In this document: positions 42,308-52,557 of the stretch, in pieces
Layout: each line of letters starts with the position of its first letter
Position numbering within the stretch: position 1 is the first letter of the stretch
NCBI RefSeq assembly: GCF_900604335.1
Contig: NZ_UWOD01000002.1
Span: 1,116,001 to 1,180,000 of the forward strand
Direction of reading: 5' to 3'
Length of the DNA: 64,000 nt
DNA from: Intestinibacillus sp. Marseille-P6563
GTDB lineage: Bacteria; Bacillota; Clostridia; Oscillospirales; Butyricicoccaceae
Position numbers and translations under genes: made by a program
Notes under the pieces: generated by a model
Database searches by the model: none
Told to the model about the DNA's origin: nothing
Seen by the model: only the letters and a program-made list of their open reading frames with translations

Positions 42308-43618
42308 TTGGAAATCAAAACCGTAACAGTCATTGGTGCGAACGGTACCATGGGCTGCAACATCTCGGGTATCTTCGCGTCCTTTGGCAACGCGAAAGTT
42401 TACATGGCCTGCCGCAGCATGGACAAGGCGCAGAAGGCGGTTTCGCGTGCGGCGAAATCGGTTCGTGCAGAAGCCATCGCGGAAAACCTGGTGCCTGCAA
42501 CGTTTGACGACCTGCCGAAGTGCGTCGCCGAATCGGACCTGATCTTCGAATCGGTTTCGGAGACCTTTGCCACCAAGGAAGATATCATCCATCGCATTGC
42601 CGACTATGTACGTCCGGAAGCCATTCTGGCCACCGGTACTTCGGGTCTGTCGATCGACAAGCTGGCCGAAATGTATCCGGAGCATCTGCGTTCGCGCTTC
42701 CTCGGCATGCATTTCTTCAACCCCCCGTACATGATGACCCTGTGTGAGATCATCCCGAGCGAGTACACCGACAAGGACCTGACTGCTTTCCTGATGCAGT
42801 ATGCCAAGGAAAAGCTGGTCCGCACGGTGGTCAAGGTGGCCGATACGGCCGCTTTCCTGGGCAACCGCATCGGTTTCCAGTTCATCAATGAGGCGTGCCA
42901 ATACGCAGAGATGTACAAGGACAACGGCGGCATCGATTACATTGACGCCATCCTGGGCCAGTTTACCGGCCGTAACATGCCGCCGCTTGCAACGGCAGAC
43001 TTCGTCGGCCTGGACGTACACAAGGCGATCGTAGACAACGTATATGCCAACACCAAGGACTACGCCCGCTCGACCTTCATCCTGCCCGACTACATGCAGA
43101 AGCTGATCGACGAAGGCAAGCTCGGCCGCAAGGTCAAGGAAGGCCTGTACAAGACCGTCGTCAACGAGGCAGGCAAGAAGACCCAGTATGTTTACGACAT
43201 TGACTCGGGCGAATACCGCGAAAAGATGCGTTATTCCTTCCCCTTCGCCAAGAAGATGATCGACTACCTGCACCAGGGCGACTACAAGATGGCTTTCGAT
43301 TCCCTGATGCACAACCACTCGATCGAGGCCGAGATCTGCCTGTCCTTCCTGATTAAATATGTTCTGTACTCGGTGACCGCTGTCAAGCTGGCTTCGGACG
43401 ATATCCATGCGGCCGACGCAGCCATGGCGACCGGCTTCGGCTGGGTACCCCCGCTTGCTGTCATCGACGCGCTGGGCGGCAAGGATGCATTTATGAAGCT
43501 TGCCCAAGAGCGCCTGTCGAGCGAACTGCTTGCGCGTATCAAGCTCAAGGAAACCCTGAAGGACCTGCCGGAATGCTCGCATTACGATTTCCGCAGCTAC
43601 TTCAAGGGCAAGCAATAA
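42308..43618 (+). CDS. 3-hydroxyacyl-CoA dehydrogenase-family protein
   Basis: The 436-residue protein has an HCDH_N Rossmann fold (VIGANGTMGCNISGI), the ESVSETFATKEDI stretch and the HFFNPP motif with the catalytic His, then two HCDH-like C-terminal repeats. It oxidises or reduces 3-hydroxyacyl-CoA with NAD(H). It is longer than butyryl-pathway Hbd (about 282 residues), more like the dehydrogenase half of FadB. The start is TTG 42308 with GGGAGG upstream. It is in one operon with the thiolase that follows 21 bases later, under a Rex-like box. Confidence 0.88.
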   Translation: MEIKTVTVIGANGTMGCNISGIFASFGNAKVYMACRSMDKAQKAVSRAAKSVRAEAIAENLVPATFDDLPKCVAESDLIFESVSETFATKEDIIHRIADYVRPEAILATGTSGLSIDKLAEMYPEHLRSRFLGMHFFNPPYMMTLCEIIPSEYTDKDLTAFLMQYAKEKLVRTVVKVADTAAFLGNRIGFQFINEACQYAEMYKDNGGIDYIDAILGQFTGRNMPPLATADFVGLDVHKAIVDNVYANTKDYARSTFILPDYMQKLIDEGKLGRKVKEGLYKTVVNEAGKKTQYVYDIDSGEYREKMRYSFPFAKKMIDYLHQGDYKMAFDSLMHNHSIEAEICLSFLIKYVLYSVTAVKLASDDIHAADAAMATGFGWVPPLAVIDALGGKDAFMKLAQERLSSELLARIKLKETLKDLPECSHYDFRSYFKGKQ

Positions 43619-43639
43619 GTAAGGGAGGGGCACTGTGCT

Positions 43640-44887
43640 ATGAATAAAGTATACGTATTAGGCGGCGCGCAGACCGATTTCGAGCGCAACTGGAGCCGCG
43701 AAGGCAAAAACGTTGTTGCAATGCTGCGCGAAGTCGTTTCCGACGGCTGCGAAAACGCCAACATCACCTATGACGATATCATTTCCCTGAACGAAGAAAA
43801 CCGTGTCTCCTGCTTTGTCGGCAGCTTCCTGTCCGAGCTGTACAACGACCAGAGCCATGTCGGCGCACTGATGACCGAAGTAGACCCGGCCTTCTTCGGC
43901 GTACCGAGCGTACGTGTTGAGGCCGCTTGCGCCGCAGGCGCGGCAGCCATCGATGCAGCCGTCACCAAGATCAACGCTGGCGAAGCCGATGTTGCGATCG
44001 TGGTTGGCTGGGCATTGCTTGGCACCGTGGATGCTGCTACCAGCGCGGCTTACACGGCACGCGGCACCTTTGTCGAAAAAGAATCCAAGAGCAGCGACCT
44101 GGTTGGCCTGTACGGCAAGCTGACCGACGCGTATCTGCAGAAATACGGTGTGGATGAAACCCGCGTGATGCACGCGCTGGCACATCTGACCGAACTGGCT
44201 TACGAAAACGGCAAGCGCAACCCGAATGCCCAGACCCGTAAGCTGTTCATGAACGAAAAGCAGGCCAATATGCGCGGCTGCTCGACTAACCCGCTGATCG
44301 CTGGCCGTCTGGCCCAGTCGGATACGGTTATGACCACCGACGGCGCTGCTGTTGTCATCCTGGCAAGCGAAGCTTTCAAGAAGAAGCACTGCCCGGACCG
44401 TGCCCTGCCGATCGTCAAGGGCCGCGGTTTCCACGTTGCTCCGCTGGAACTGCAGACCAAGCTGACCGAAGCACGTGTGAGCGACTACCTGCTGCCCTGG
44501 ACCCACAAGACCGTCCAGCAGGCTTACCAGACCGCTGGTCTGAGCGCCAAGGACATCGATGTATTCGAACTGTATGACTACTACACTTCGGGCGAACTGA
44601 TTTCGCTGTCGTGTGTGGAACTGTGCAAGCCCGGCGAAGAGCATACGCTGGTCGGAGACGGCACCATCGCCTTTGACGGCGCCAAGCCGGTCAACCCGTC
44701 TGGCGGCCTGATCGGCGGCGGTCATCCGCAGTCGGCAACCGGCGTGCGTATGTTCCTTGACCTGTTCAAGCAGATCACCGGCACCGCTGGCGGCTATCAG
44801 GTTCCCAAGCCGGTCAAGAACGGCCTGATGCTCAACATGGGCGGTTCGGCAACTTCCAACTACGCTTTCATCCTTGGGATGGAATGA
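43640..44887 (+). CDS. thiolase-family acyltransferase (SCP2/lipid-transfer type)
   Basis: The 415-residue protein has the thiolase fold with active Cys in VEAACAAGAAAIDAAV (about residue 94), and GGLIGGGHPQSATG carrying the catalytic His. The usual C-terminal second Cys motif is replaced by LMLNMGGSATS, as in SCP-x-type or non-decarboxylating thiolase-like proteins. It may cleave or condense acyl-CoA with the dehydrogenase encoded just upstream (Rex-like site). The exact substrate is unknown, and the missing second Cys makes classical thiolase activity uncertain. Confidence 0.85.
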   Translation: MNKVYVLGGAQTDFERNWSREGKNVVAMLREVVSDGCENANITYDDIISLNEENRVSCFVGSFLSELYNDQSHVGALMTEVDPAFFGVPSVRVEAACAAGAAAIDAAVTKINAGEADVAIVVGWALLGTVDAATSAAYTARGTFVEKESKSSDLVGLYGKLTDAYLQKYGVDETRVMHALAHLTELAYENGKRNPNAQTRKLFMNEKQANMRGCSTNPLIAGRLAQSDTVMTTDGAAVVILASEAFKKKHCPDRALPIVKGRGFHVAPLELQTKLTEARVSDYLLPWTHKTVQQAYQTAGLSAKDIDVFELYDYYTSGELISLSCVELCKPGEEHTLVGDGTIAFDGAKPVNPSGGLIGGGHPQSATGVRMFLDLFKQITGTAGGYQVPKPVKNGLMLNMGGSATSNYAFILGME

Positions 44888-44908
44888 TTCCCTTATCTTT
44901 TCCATAGG

Positions 44909-44943
44909 AAAAGGCCCCTGGTCCCGTGGCCAGGGGCTTTTTT
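44909..44943 (+). terminator. strong terminator after the thiolase gene
   Basis: GCCCCTGG pairs with CCAGGGGC (44914-44937) followed by six Ts. Confidence 0.9.
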
Positions 44944-44997
44944 CCGTTTGTTTTGCTTTTTTGGTGATATTTTTGGTCAAAAAACCAAGGCGGGAAA

Positions 44998-45026
44998 TTG
45001 TATTTTTGCTGCCCGGATGCTATAAT
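44998..45026 (+). promoter_or_regulatory. sigma-A promoter for the molybdenum-hydroxylase operon
   Basis: TTGTAT (44998-45003), 17 bases, TATAAT (45021-45026). It lies 90 bases upstream of the FAD-subunit start. Confidence 0.75.
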
Positions 45027-45115
45027 ACAATATATATGTCTTTTTCTCGAATCGCGCCGAACGGCGTGGTTTTTGTCTGTATGTTTTTTAGAAAGAACGA
45101 TAAAGGAGATCGGGA

Positions 45116-45922
45116 ATGTTCACAATCGAGCAGTATGTAAAGGTGCAAAACCTGGAAGAAGCTTACGCGCTCAATCAAAAAAAGACCGCGACCATCCTGG
45201 GCGGCTGCGGATGGCTCAAGATGGGGCATCGCCCCATTCGCACGGCCATCGACCTGTCCGGCCTGGGGCTGGACCAGATCGAAGAAAAGGATGACCATTT
45301 CCGCATCGGCTGCATGGTCACCCTGCGGCAGCTCGAAACCAGCGAGACTTTGGCCTCCTATTTTGGCGACTGCATCGCCGAGTCGGTGCGCCATATCGTA
45401 GGCGTACAGTTCCGCAATTGCGCGACCATTGGCGGCTCCATCTGGGCACGCTTCGGCTTTTCGGACCCGCTGACCCTGTTTTTGGCGCTGGGTGCTGAGG
45501 TCCAGTTGTTCCACGGCGGCGTTCTGCCCCTGTGCGATTTTGTCCAAAAACCGTATGACCGCGATATTTTGACCGCTGTGCTGCTGCCCAAGCGCAGCCA
45601 GAAGGCCTATTACCTGACCCACCGCGCAGCGGCCACCGATTTCCCGGTGCTGGCCTGCGCCGTGTGCAAAATCCCGGCCGATTTCCGCGACAACGGCTGG
45701 CGTGTCGCCATCGGTGCGCGCCCGCAGCGCGCTACGCTGCTGACCGACCCGGACGGCCTGCTCTCGGACGGCGTGACCGAAGAAAGTGCGGCTGCCTTTG
45801 CCGAATGGGCAGCCGGACAAGTTTCGTTTGCATCCAACATGCGCGGCAGCGCGGATTTCCGCCGCCATCTGTGCCGCGTACTGACCCGCCGCACGCTCAC
45901 CGCGTGCGCCAAGGAGGTGTGA
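45116..45922 (+). CDS. molybdenum hydroxylase FAD-binding subunit (xanthine dehydrogenase family)
   Basis: The 268-residue medium subunit has an FAD-binding PCMH-type fold with TILGGCGWLKM and FRNCATIGGSIWARFGFSDP, plus the CO_deh_flav_C-like C-terminal region. It is 20-30 residues shorter than XdhB. It transfers electrons from the [2Fe-2S] subunit to NAD or another acceptor. It begins the operon FAD, FeS, Mo subunits, with AAAGGAG upstream, under a consensus promoter. No XdhC-type maturation protein is next to it. The substrate is not evident. Confidence 0.92.
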   Translation: MFTIEQYVKVQNLEEAYALNQKKTATILGGCGWLKMGHRPIRTAIDLSGLGLDQIEEKDDHFRIGCMVTLRQLETSETLASYFGDCIAESVRHIVGVQFRNCATIGGSIWARFGFSDPLTLFLALGAEVQLFHGGVLPLCDFVQKPYDRDILTAVLLPKRSQKAYYLTHRAAATDFPVLACAVCKIPADFRDNGWRVAIGARPQRATLLTDPDGLLSDGVTEESAAAFAEWAAGQVSFASNMRGSADFRRHLCRVLTRRTLTACAKEV

Positions 45923-45925
45923 CCC

Positions 45926-46393
45926 ATGGCAAAAGTGCTGATTTCGTTTACCTTAAACGGCAAGAAAATCGAAGATGCGGTCGCGCCCGACCAGCCGCTG
46001 CTGGAATATGTGCGCGAAAAGGGCTGCCTGTCGGTCAAGCGCGGCTGTGAAACGTCCAACTGCGGCCTGTGCACCGTGCTGATGGACGGTAAGCCGGTGC
46101 TCTCGTGCACCGTTCTGGCTGTGCGGGCCGACGGCCACGACATCGTCACCCTGGAAGGGCTTCAGGAGCAGGCCGCCGAGATCGGCGGCTATCTGGCCGA
46201 CCAGGGCGCCGAGCAGTGCGGTTTTTGTTCGCCGGGCCTTATCATGAACATCATTGCCATGACCCGCGAACTGACCGACCCGAGCGAGGATGCCATCCGG
46301 GAATACCTGGCGGGCAACCTGTGCCGCTGCACTGGCTATGTCGGCCAACTGCGTGCCATCCACGCTTATCTGAACGCAAAGAAGGAGGGCTGA
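45926..46393 (+). CDS. molybdenum hydroxylase [2Fe-2S] subunit
   Basis: The 155-residue small subunit has an N-terminal plant-type [2Fe-2S] domain with CETSNCGLCTVLMDGKPVLSC and a C-terminal helical [2Fe-2S] domain with CGFCSPGLIM and CRCTGY. All eight cluster cysteines are present. It relays electrons between the molybdenum site and FAD. It starts four bases after the FAD-subunit stop. Confidence 0.95.
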   Translation: MAKVLISFTLNGKKIEDAVAPDQPLLEYVREKGCLSVKRGCETSNCGLCTVLMDGKPVLSCTVLAVRADGHDIVTLEGLQEQAAEIGGYLADQGAEQCGFCSPGLIMNIIAMTRELTDPSEDAIREYLAGNLCRCTGYVGQLRAIHAYLNAKKEG

Positions 46394-46396
46394 CCT

Positions 46397-48676
46397 ATGA
46401 ATTCCTATGTCGGCACCGGCGTGCGCAAATCGGATGCACATGCCCTGACCACCGGCCAGCCGGTCTATACCGATGACCTTGCACCCGCCGGGTGCCTGAT
46501 CGTCAAGGTGCTGCGTTCCCCGCACGCCCATGCACTCATCACCGATATCAATACCAACATTGCCGCCAAGGTGCCTGGCATTGCGTGCATCCTGACCTAT
46601 GAGGATGTGCCGCAGAACCGTTTCACCATGGCCGGCCAGACCTATCCCGAGCCCTCGCCCTATGACCGCCTGATTCTCGACCGCCGCGTGCGCTTTGTGG
46701 GCGACGCGGTCGCCATCGTGGCCGGTGAAACCGAGCAGGCGGTGGACAAGGCCCTTAAACTCATCAAGGTCGAATACAAGGTCCTGCCCGCCATTTTGGA
46801 AATGCGCGACGCCAAGGACAACAAAACGCTCATCCACCCGGAAGAAAGCTGGAAGTCGCTCTGCCCGGTTGGGGCGGACAATATGCGCAACCTGTGCGCT
46901 TCCGGCCAGGACGGCAACGGCGACATCGACGCCGTGCTGGCAAGCTGCGACATCGTGCTCGAGCGCACCTACCGCACCAAGCCCAACCAGCAGGCCATGA
47001 TGGAAACCTTCCGCACCTATACTCAGCTGGACACCTACGGTCGTTTGAACGTCATTTCTTCGACCCAGGTGCCCTTCCATGTGCGCCGCATCCTGTCCCA
47101 TGCGCTGGATATTCCCAAGTCGCGCATCCGCGTGGTCAAGCCCCGTCTGGGCGGCGGCTTTGGCGCCAAGCAGACGGTCGTGACCGAGGTGTATCCGGCC
47201 ATCGTCACCCTTAAGACCGGCAAACCGGCCAAGATTATTTACAGCCGCTATGAATCCATGATCGCCTCTTCCCCGCGCCACGCCATGGAACTGACCGTGC
47301 GTCTGGGCGCGATGAAGGACGGCACCATCCGCGGCATTGACCTCTATACCCTGTCCAATACAGGCGCTTTTGGCGAACACGGCCCCACAACCGTGGGCCT
47401 GTCCGGCCATAAGCCCATCCCGATGTACGGCAAGCAGGAGGCGTTCCGCTTCCGCTGGGATGTTGTCTATACCAACACCATGTCGGCGGGCGCATACCGC
47501 GGCTACGGCGCAACCCAGGGCATTTTCGCCATTGAATCCACGGTCAACGAACTGGCCGACATGCTGGGCATGGACCCGGCCGTCCTGCGTGAAAACAACA
47601 TCATCCACGAAGGCGACGTGATGCCCGCCTACTACGGCGAAACGGCCACCTCGTGTGCGCTCGACCGCTGCGTCGCCCGCGTCAAGCAGATGATCGACTG
47701 GGAGAACAAACTCGAACCCACCGTACTGCCGAACGGCAAAATCCGCGCGGTCGGCATGGCGATGGCCATGCAGGGCTCGGGCATTTCGGGGGTCGATGTT
47801 GGCTCGGTGACCCTCCGCATGGCCGATGACGGCGATTATAATATGCTGCTCGGCTGCACCGATATGGGCACCGGCTGCGACACCATTTTGGCGCAGATGG
47901 CGGCCGATTGCCTGGACTGCAAGATGGAGGACATCGCGGTCTATGCCTCGGATACCGATGTATCGCCCTATGACTCGGGCTCCTATGCGTCGGCGACCAC
48001 CTACGTCACCGGCATGGCCTGCGTCAAGGCCTGTGACGAACTGCGCGGCAAGATTTTGGATACCGGCGCGCAGATGCTCGGCCTTTCGGTCGAAGAAGTC
48101 GAGTTTGATGGTGATAAGGTCTATGCAGTGGCTAACCCCGAACGGTTTGTCACCCGCAAGGATGTTGCCTACAAGGGCCAGTGCGGCAGCAACAACGAAC
48201 TGGCTGCAACGGTCAGCCATTCCTCGCCCACCTCGCCCCCGCCGTTCATGGCGGGCGCAGCGGAAATCGAACTGGACCCCGAGACCGGCAAGGTCGATTT
48301 GGTCGATTACTGTGCCTGTGTCGACTGCGGCACGCCCATCAACCCCAACCTCGCGCGGGTACAGACCGAAGGCGGTCTGGTGCAGGGCATTGGCATGGCG
48401 CTGTACGAAGATGTCATCTATGACGCCAAGGGCATCAACTATTCCAACTCGTTTATGCAGTATAAAATCCCGTCCCGATTGGACATCGGCAAGGTGCGGG
48501 TAGAATTTGAAAGCAGTTATGAACCTTCTGGTCCGTTCGGCGCCAAGTCGATCGGCGAAGTGGTCATCAATACCCCGGCCCCGGCCATTGCGGCGGCGGT
48601 CGCGCGTGCCAGCGGCGTACGCATTCGGGAACTGCCCATCACGGCTGAGAAAATCGTCATGGGCATGCAGAAATAA
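46397..48676 (+). CDS. molybdenum hydroxylase large (molybdopterin-binding) subunit
   Basis: The 759-residue large subunit has an Ald_Xan_dh_C domain from the N-terminus (GTGVRKSDAHALTTGQPVYTDDL) and Mo-cofactor contacts including GGGFGAKQ, AYRGYGATQG, GSGISGVDVGS and a C-terminal GAKSIGE, where the Glu is the expected catalytic base. It resembles bacterial xanthine dehydrogenases and related hydroxylases of aromatic or purine substrates. Three subunits are in the order FAD, FeS, Mo. A terminator follows, so no accessory XdhC is co-transcribed. Substrate unassigned. Confidence 0.92.
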   Translation: MNSYVGTGVRKSDAHALTTGQPVYTDDLAPAGCLIVKVLRSPHAHALITDINTNIAAKVPGIACILTYEDVPQNRFTMAGQTYPEPSPYDRLILDRRVRFVGDAVAIVAGETEQAVDKALKLIKVEYKVLPAILEMRDAKDNKTLIHPEESWKSLCPVGADNMRNLCASGQDGNGDIDAVLASCDIVLERTYRTKPNQQAMMETFRTYTQLDTYGRLNVISSTQVPFHVRRILSHALDIPKSRIRVVKPRLGGGFGAKQTVVTEVYPAIVTLKTGKPAKIIYSRYESMIASSPRHAMELTVRLGAMKDGTIRGIDLYTLSNTGAFGEHGPTTVGLSGHKPIPMYGKQEAFRFRWDVVYTNTMSAGAYRGYGATQGIFAIESTVNELADMLGMDPAVLRENNIIHEGDVMPAYYGETATSCALDRCVARVKQMIDWENKLEPTVLPNGKIRAVGMAMAMQGSGISGVDVGSVTLRMADDGDYNMLLGCTDMGTGCDTILAQMAADCLDCKMEDIAVYASDTDVSPYDSGSYASATTYVTGMACVKACDELRGKILDTGAQMLGLSVEEVEFDGDKVYAVANPERFVTRKDVAYKGQCGSNNELAATVSHSSPTSPPPFMAGAAEIELDPETGKVDLVDYCACVDCGTPINPNLARVQTEGGLVQGIGMALYEDVIYDAKGINYSNSFMQYKIPSRLDIGKVRVEFESSYEPSGPFGAKSIGEVVINTPAPAIAAAVARASGVRIRELPITAEKIVMGMQK

Positions 48677-48714
48677 CAAAAAGCCCTCGGAATCTGAGAT
48701 TCCGAGGGCTTTTA
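48677..48714. terminator. terminator between the hydroxylase and RidA genes
   Basis: AAAAGCCCTCGGAATC pairs with GATTCCGAGGGCTTTT around TGA. Confidence 0.92.
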
Positions 48715-48767
48715 CGTTTCGGTCAAGCCTTTTCAAAGGCTTGCGCATACAAGGGCAGAGCCCCGCT

Positions 48768-49145
48768 TTATTTTACCGCGATCATTTCCACTTCGACCTT
48801 GGCGCCCTTGGGCAGGCCAGCGACCTGGAAGCACGAACGTGCCGGTGCATTTTCGGGGAAATATTTGCCGTATGCTGCATTGAATGCCGCAAAGTCGCTC
48901 AGGTCTGCCAGGAAGCAGGTGGTCTTGACCACATGGTCGAAGCCAACGCCTGCCTCGGCCAGCACGGCCTTGAGGTTCTGCATGACGCGCTCGGTCTGCT
49001 CCTCGATGGTGGTGCCGACCAGCTCACCGGTTTCCGGATGGAGCGGAATCTGGCCCGAAGTGAAGATCATGCCATTCGCTTCGGTCGCCTGGGAGTAGGG
49101 ACCAATGGCCGCCGGGGCCAGAATGCTGGAAATTACCTTTTTCAT
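48768..49145 (-). CDS. RidA/YjgF-family enamine/imine deaminase
   Basis: The 125-residue protein matches RidA: AAIGPYSQATEANGMIFTSGQIPLHP, then RVMQNLKAVLAEAGVGFDHVVKTTCFLADL and a conserved C-terminal VPASCFQVAGLPKGAKVEVEMIAVK-type end (Arg-x-Cys near 107). It hydrolyses 2-aminoacrylate-type intermediates formed by PLP enzymes. The arrangement with typA downstream may be one transcript. GGAGAG precedes the ATG. Confidence 0.95.
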   Translation of the reverse strand: MKKVISSILAPAAIGPYSQATEANGMIFTSGQIPLHPETGELVGTTIEEQTERVMQNLKAVLAEAGVGFDHVVKTTCFLADLSDFAAFNAAYGKYFPENAPARSCFQVAGLPKGAKVEVEMIAVK

Positions 49146-49172
49146 GGGGAATTCTCTCCTTTTTCTAACGGC

Positions 49173-50987
<1,815 letters not shown>

Positions 50988-51139
50988 AATGCCTCCTAAG
51001 ATAGACAAAAAACATCATTTCTATTCGTATTTTATTATATCCTGTCACCCTAGGGATTTCCACATGCGGATGTATAAAATTTTACGCAGAGCGCACACAA
51101 AAAACTGTGCGATTTTTTGAAGTTTTTTTAAATTAGTGC

Positions 51140-51168
51140 TTGACTTTCTCGGGAAGATTCGATATAAT
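51140..51168 (+). promoter_or_regulatory. sigma-A promoter for tRNA-Gln
   Basis: TTGACT (51140-51145), 17 bases, perfect TATAAT (51163-51168), ending 33 bases before the tRNA. Confidence 0.85.
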
Positions 51169-51200
51169 AATCTTCGTCAGCGAGAGAGCCGACAAGATAC

Positions 51201-51274
51201 AGCCGGATTGTGTAAAGGTAGCACGACAGACTCTGACTCTGTTTGTGAGGGTTCGAATCCTTCTCCGGCTGCCA
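51201..51274 (+). tRNA. tRNA-Gln (anticodon CTG)
   Basis: Seven-base acceptor arms AGCCGGA/TCCGGCT close the cloverleaf and the CCA end is encoded (GCCA at 51271-51274, discriminator G). The anticodon loop is CTCTGAC between CAGA and TCTG stems, with anticodon CTG at 51233-51235. A T-arm with GGGTTCGAATCC is present. A weak A1-U72 pair and G73 are typical for glutaminyl tRNA. Confidence 0.95.
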
Positions 51275-51278
51275 GCAA

Positions 51279-51310
51279 ACAAGCTACACGAATGTGTAGC
51301 TTGTTTTTTT
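51279..51310 (+). terminator. intrinsic terminator of tRNA-Gln
   Basis: ACAAGCTACAC pairs with GTGTAGCTTGT around GAAT, then seven Ts. Confidence 0.92.
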
Positions 51311-51357
51311 ATGTTTATCCGTCAAAGGCCGCACCAACCGGTGCGGTCTTTTTTTAT

Positions 51358-51774
51358 TTAAATCAAATGATACGCCCGGCGCACCGCGCCTTCGGGCAGG
51401 CCGGTCTGGCGCATGATGCTGGCCACGTCGGCGCCATCCTCGGGCAAAGTGCCAGCCAGCAGCAGCGTCGCGGCAAACAGGTCGGCCTCCTGTTCCATCC
51501 GGCTGTCGGCATCGCCCAGCAGCAGCGAGTTGATCTGTCCATGCAGCACCGCATGCCCCAGTTCGTGGCCGCAGACCGCCCGGCGGCGGCAGGCTGGCAA
51601 CCGGTCGGCCAGATAAATGATCGGGTGCTCCCGGAAGCAATGGTAAAACCCTTCTACCGTTTCGGGCAGGTCGCACTGGATGACCAGCACCCCCATTTTT
51701 TCGGCCAGCCGTTCGGGGTCATGCTCCCCGTAATCGGCCATCAGGCGATGGGCTTCCCGCTCGGCGCGCGTCAT
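51358..51774 (-). CDS. ImmA/IrrE-family metallopeptidase
   Basis: The 138-residue zinc peptidase has the HELGHAVLHG motif (HExxH, about residue 69) and a downstream EADLFAATLLL third ligand. Such proteins cleave phage- or element-type repressors in response to damage. Its ATG overlaps the XRE stop (ATGA), so the pair is one unit, as in ICEBs1 immA-immR. The target should be the XRE repressor encoded upstream. A terminator (51330-51352) follows it. Homology to ICE or prophage immunity pairs is established for the family; the cognate cleavage here is inferred. Confidence 0.92.
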   Translation of the reverse strand: MTRAEREAHRLMADYGEHDPERLAEKMGVLVIQCDLPETVEGFYHCFREHPIIYLADRLPACRRRAVCGHELGHAVLHGQINSLLLGDADSRMEQEADLFAATLLLAGTLPEDGADVASIMRQTGLPEGAVRRAYHLI

Positions 51775-52157
51775 GGCAGTTCATCCTCTTTGCTCTCGCG
51801 CAGCGTCAGCTCAGCACCCAGGCGCATGGCGCGCACGATTTTTTCAATGTCCCCGGCATCCAGCGGCTGCCCATGGAACATCAGACCTTCCTGGTTTTTG
51901 AGCTGCCGGTGGAATGCCGCCAGCAGGTCATCCAGATCGCCGCCTGCCGCCGGGGTTTCGGGCTGCTCCCGCGCGAGCAGCCAGTCGACGCTCACCCCGA
52001 ATAATTCACTGATCTTGAGCAGCAGTTCATAGGGCGGCTCCCGCCTGCCCTGCTCATACATCCCCACCGCGCTTTTGGAGATGCCCAGCCGCGCCGCCAG
52101 GTCGCCTTGTGTCATGCGCGCACCGGTGCGCAGTCTGCGAATCTGTTCACCCAACAT
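51771..52157 (-). CDS. XRE-family repressor partnered with ImmA
   Basis: The 128-residue repressor has an N-terminal XRE HTH (LGEQIRRLRTGARMTQGDLAARLGISKSAVGMYEQGRREPP) and a C-terminal Glu/Asp/Leu-rich region ending in KEDELP. This is a phage-type Cro/CI repressor layout. ATG 52157 follows GGAGGG. Its divergent neighbour at 52324 is separated by an operator region with three ACACGAAATGTGT-type palindromes. It overlaps ImmA by four bases. Confidence 0.9.
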   Translation of the reverse strand: MLGEQIRRLRTGARMTQGDLAARLGISKSAVGMYEQGRREPPYELLLKISELFGVSVDWLLAREQPETPAAGGDLDDLLAAFHRQLKNQEGLMFHGQPLDAGDIEKIVRAMRLGAELTLRESKEDELP

Positions 52158-52187
52158 GACGCTCCCTCCTTTTGGATTTAGGATACC

Positions 52188-52301
52188 ACACATTTCGTGT
52201 AAACACAAGAAAATTTTTGGCAAACTTTGCTTGACAAAACACATTTCGTGTTCTATTATGAGAACCACACAAAAGGAGTTCGCAAATCACACGAAACGTG
52301 T
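52188..52301. promoter_or_regulatory. three evenly spaced palindromic operators (ACAC...GTGT)
   Basis: ACACATTTCGTGT occurs at 52188-52200 and 52239-52251, and its reverse-complement type ACACGAAACGTGT at 52289-52301. They are 50-51 bases apart, about five helical turns, so bound repressors lie on one face and may cooperate. The middle copy fills the spacer of a perfect promoter. Confidence 0.85.
52231..52259 (+). promoter_or_regulatory. sigma-A promoter of the divergent small operon
   Basis: TTGACA (52231-52236) and TATTAT (52254-52259) are 17 bases apart, with an ACACATTTCGTGT operator in the spacer. Repressor binding would block the polymerase directly. Confidence 0.85.
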
Positions 52302-52323
52302 TTTTCAAAAGGAGGAATTGACC

Positions 52324-52557
52324 ATGACCCAAACGTTCCACTCGCTGGACGCAATGGCCACCGAATACCGCGCCAATGCCGCCCTGCTCGAACTGCGGCT
52401 GATGCAGCTCAAACACCAGCTTAAGCACACCCAGGGCCTGGAACTGCGCCGCCGTCTCAAGCACCGCATCGGCATGCTGCACGTGCTCATCAACGAAGCG
52501 CGCGGCACGGGCTATTACCTGGAACATTATTACGAGGAGCGTGAGAGCGCATGCTGA
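52324..52557 (+). CDS. 77-residue helical protein of the immunity cassette
   Basis: ATG 52324 follows a strong AAGGAGGAATTGACC. The protein is all-helical, Leu/Arg/His-rich: AMATEYRANAALLELRLMQLKHQLKHTQ and a second helix, with an acidic/aromatic tail. Such small proteins are common downstream of phage-type repressors. It overlaps the sigma-like gene by seven bases. Function unknown. The repressor at 51771-52157 should control it. Confidence 0.75.
   Translation: MTQTFHSLDAMATEYRANAALLELRLMQLKHQLKHTQGLELRRRLKHRIGMLHVLINEARGTGYYLEHYYEERESAC

Noticed and set aside
45953-48748. Long minus-strand frame opposite the molybdenum hydroxylase genes
   Set aside because: It mirrors the coding strand and has no recognisable motif; the opposite strand shows complete cofactor motifs.
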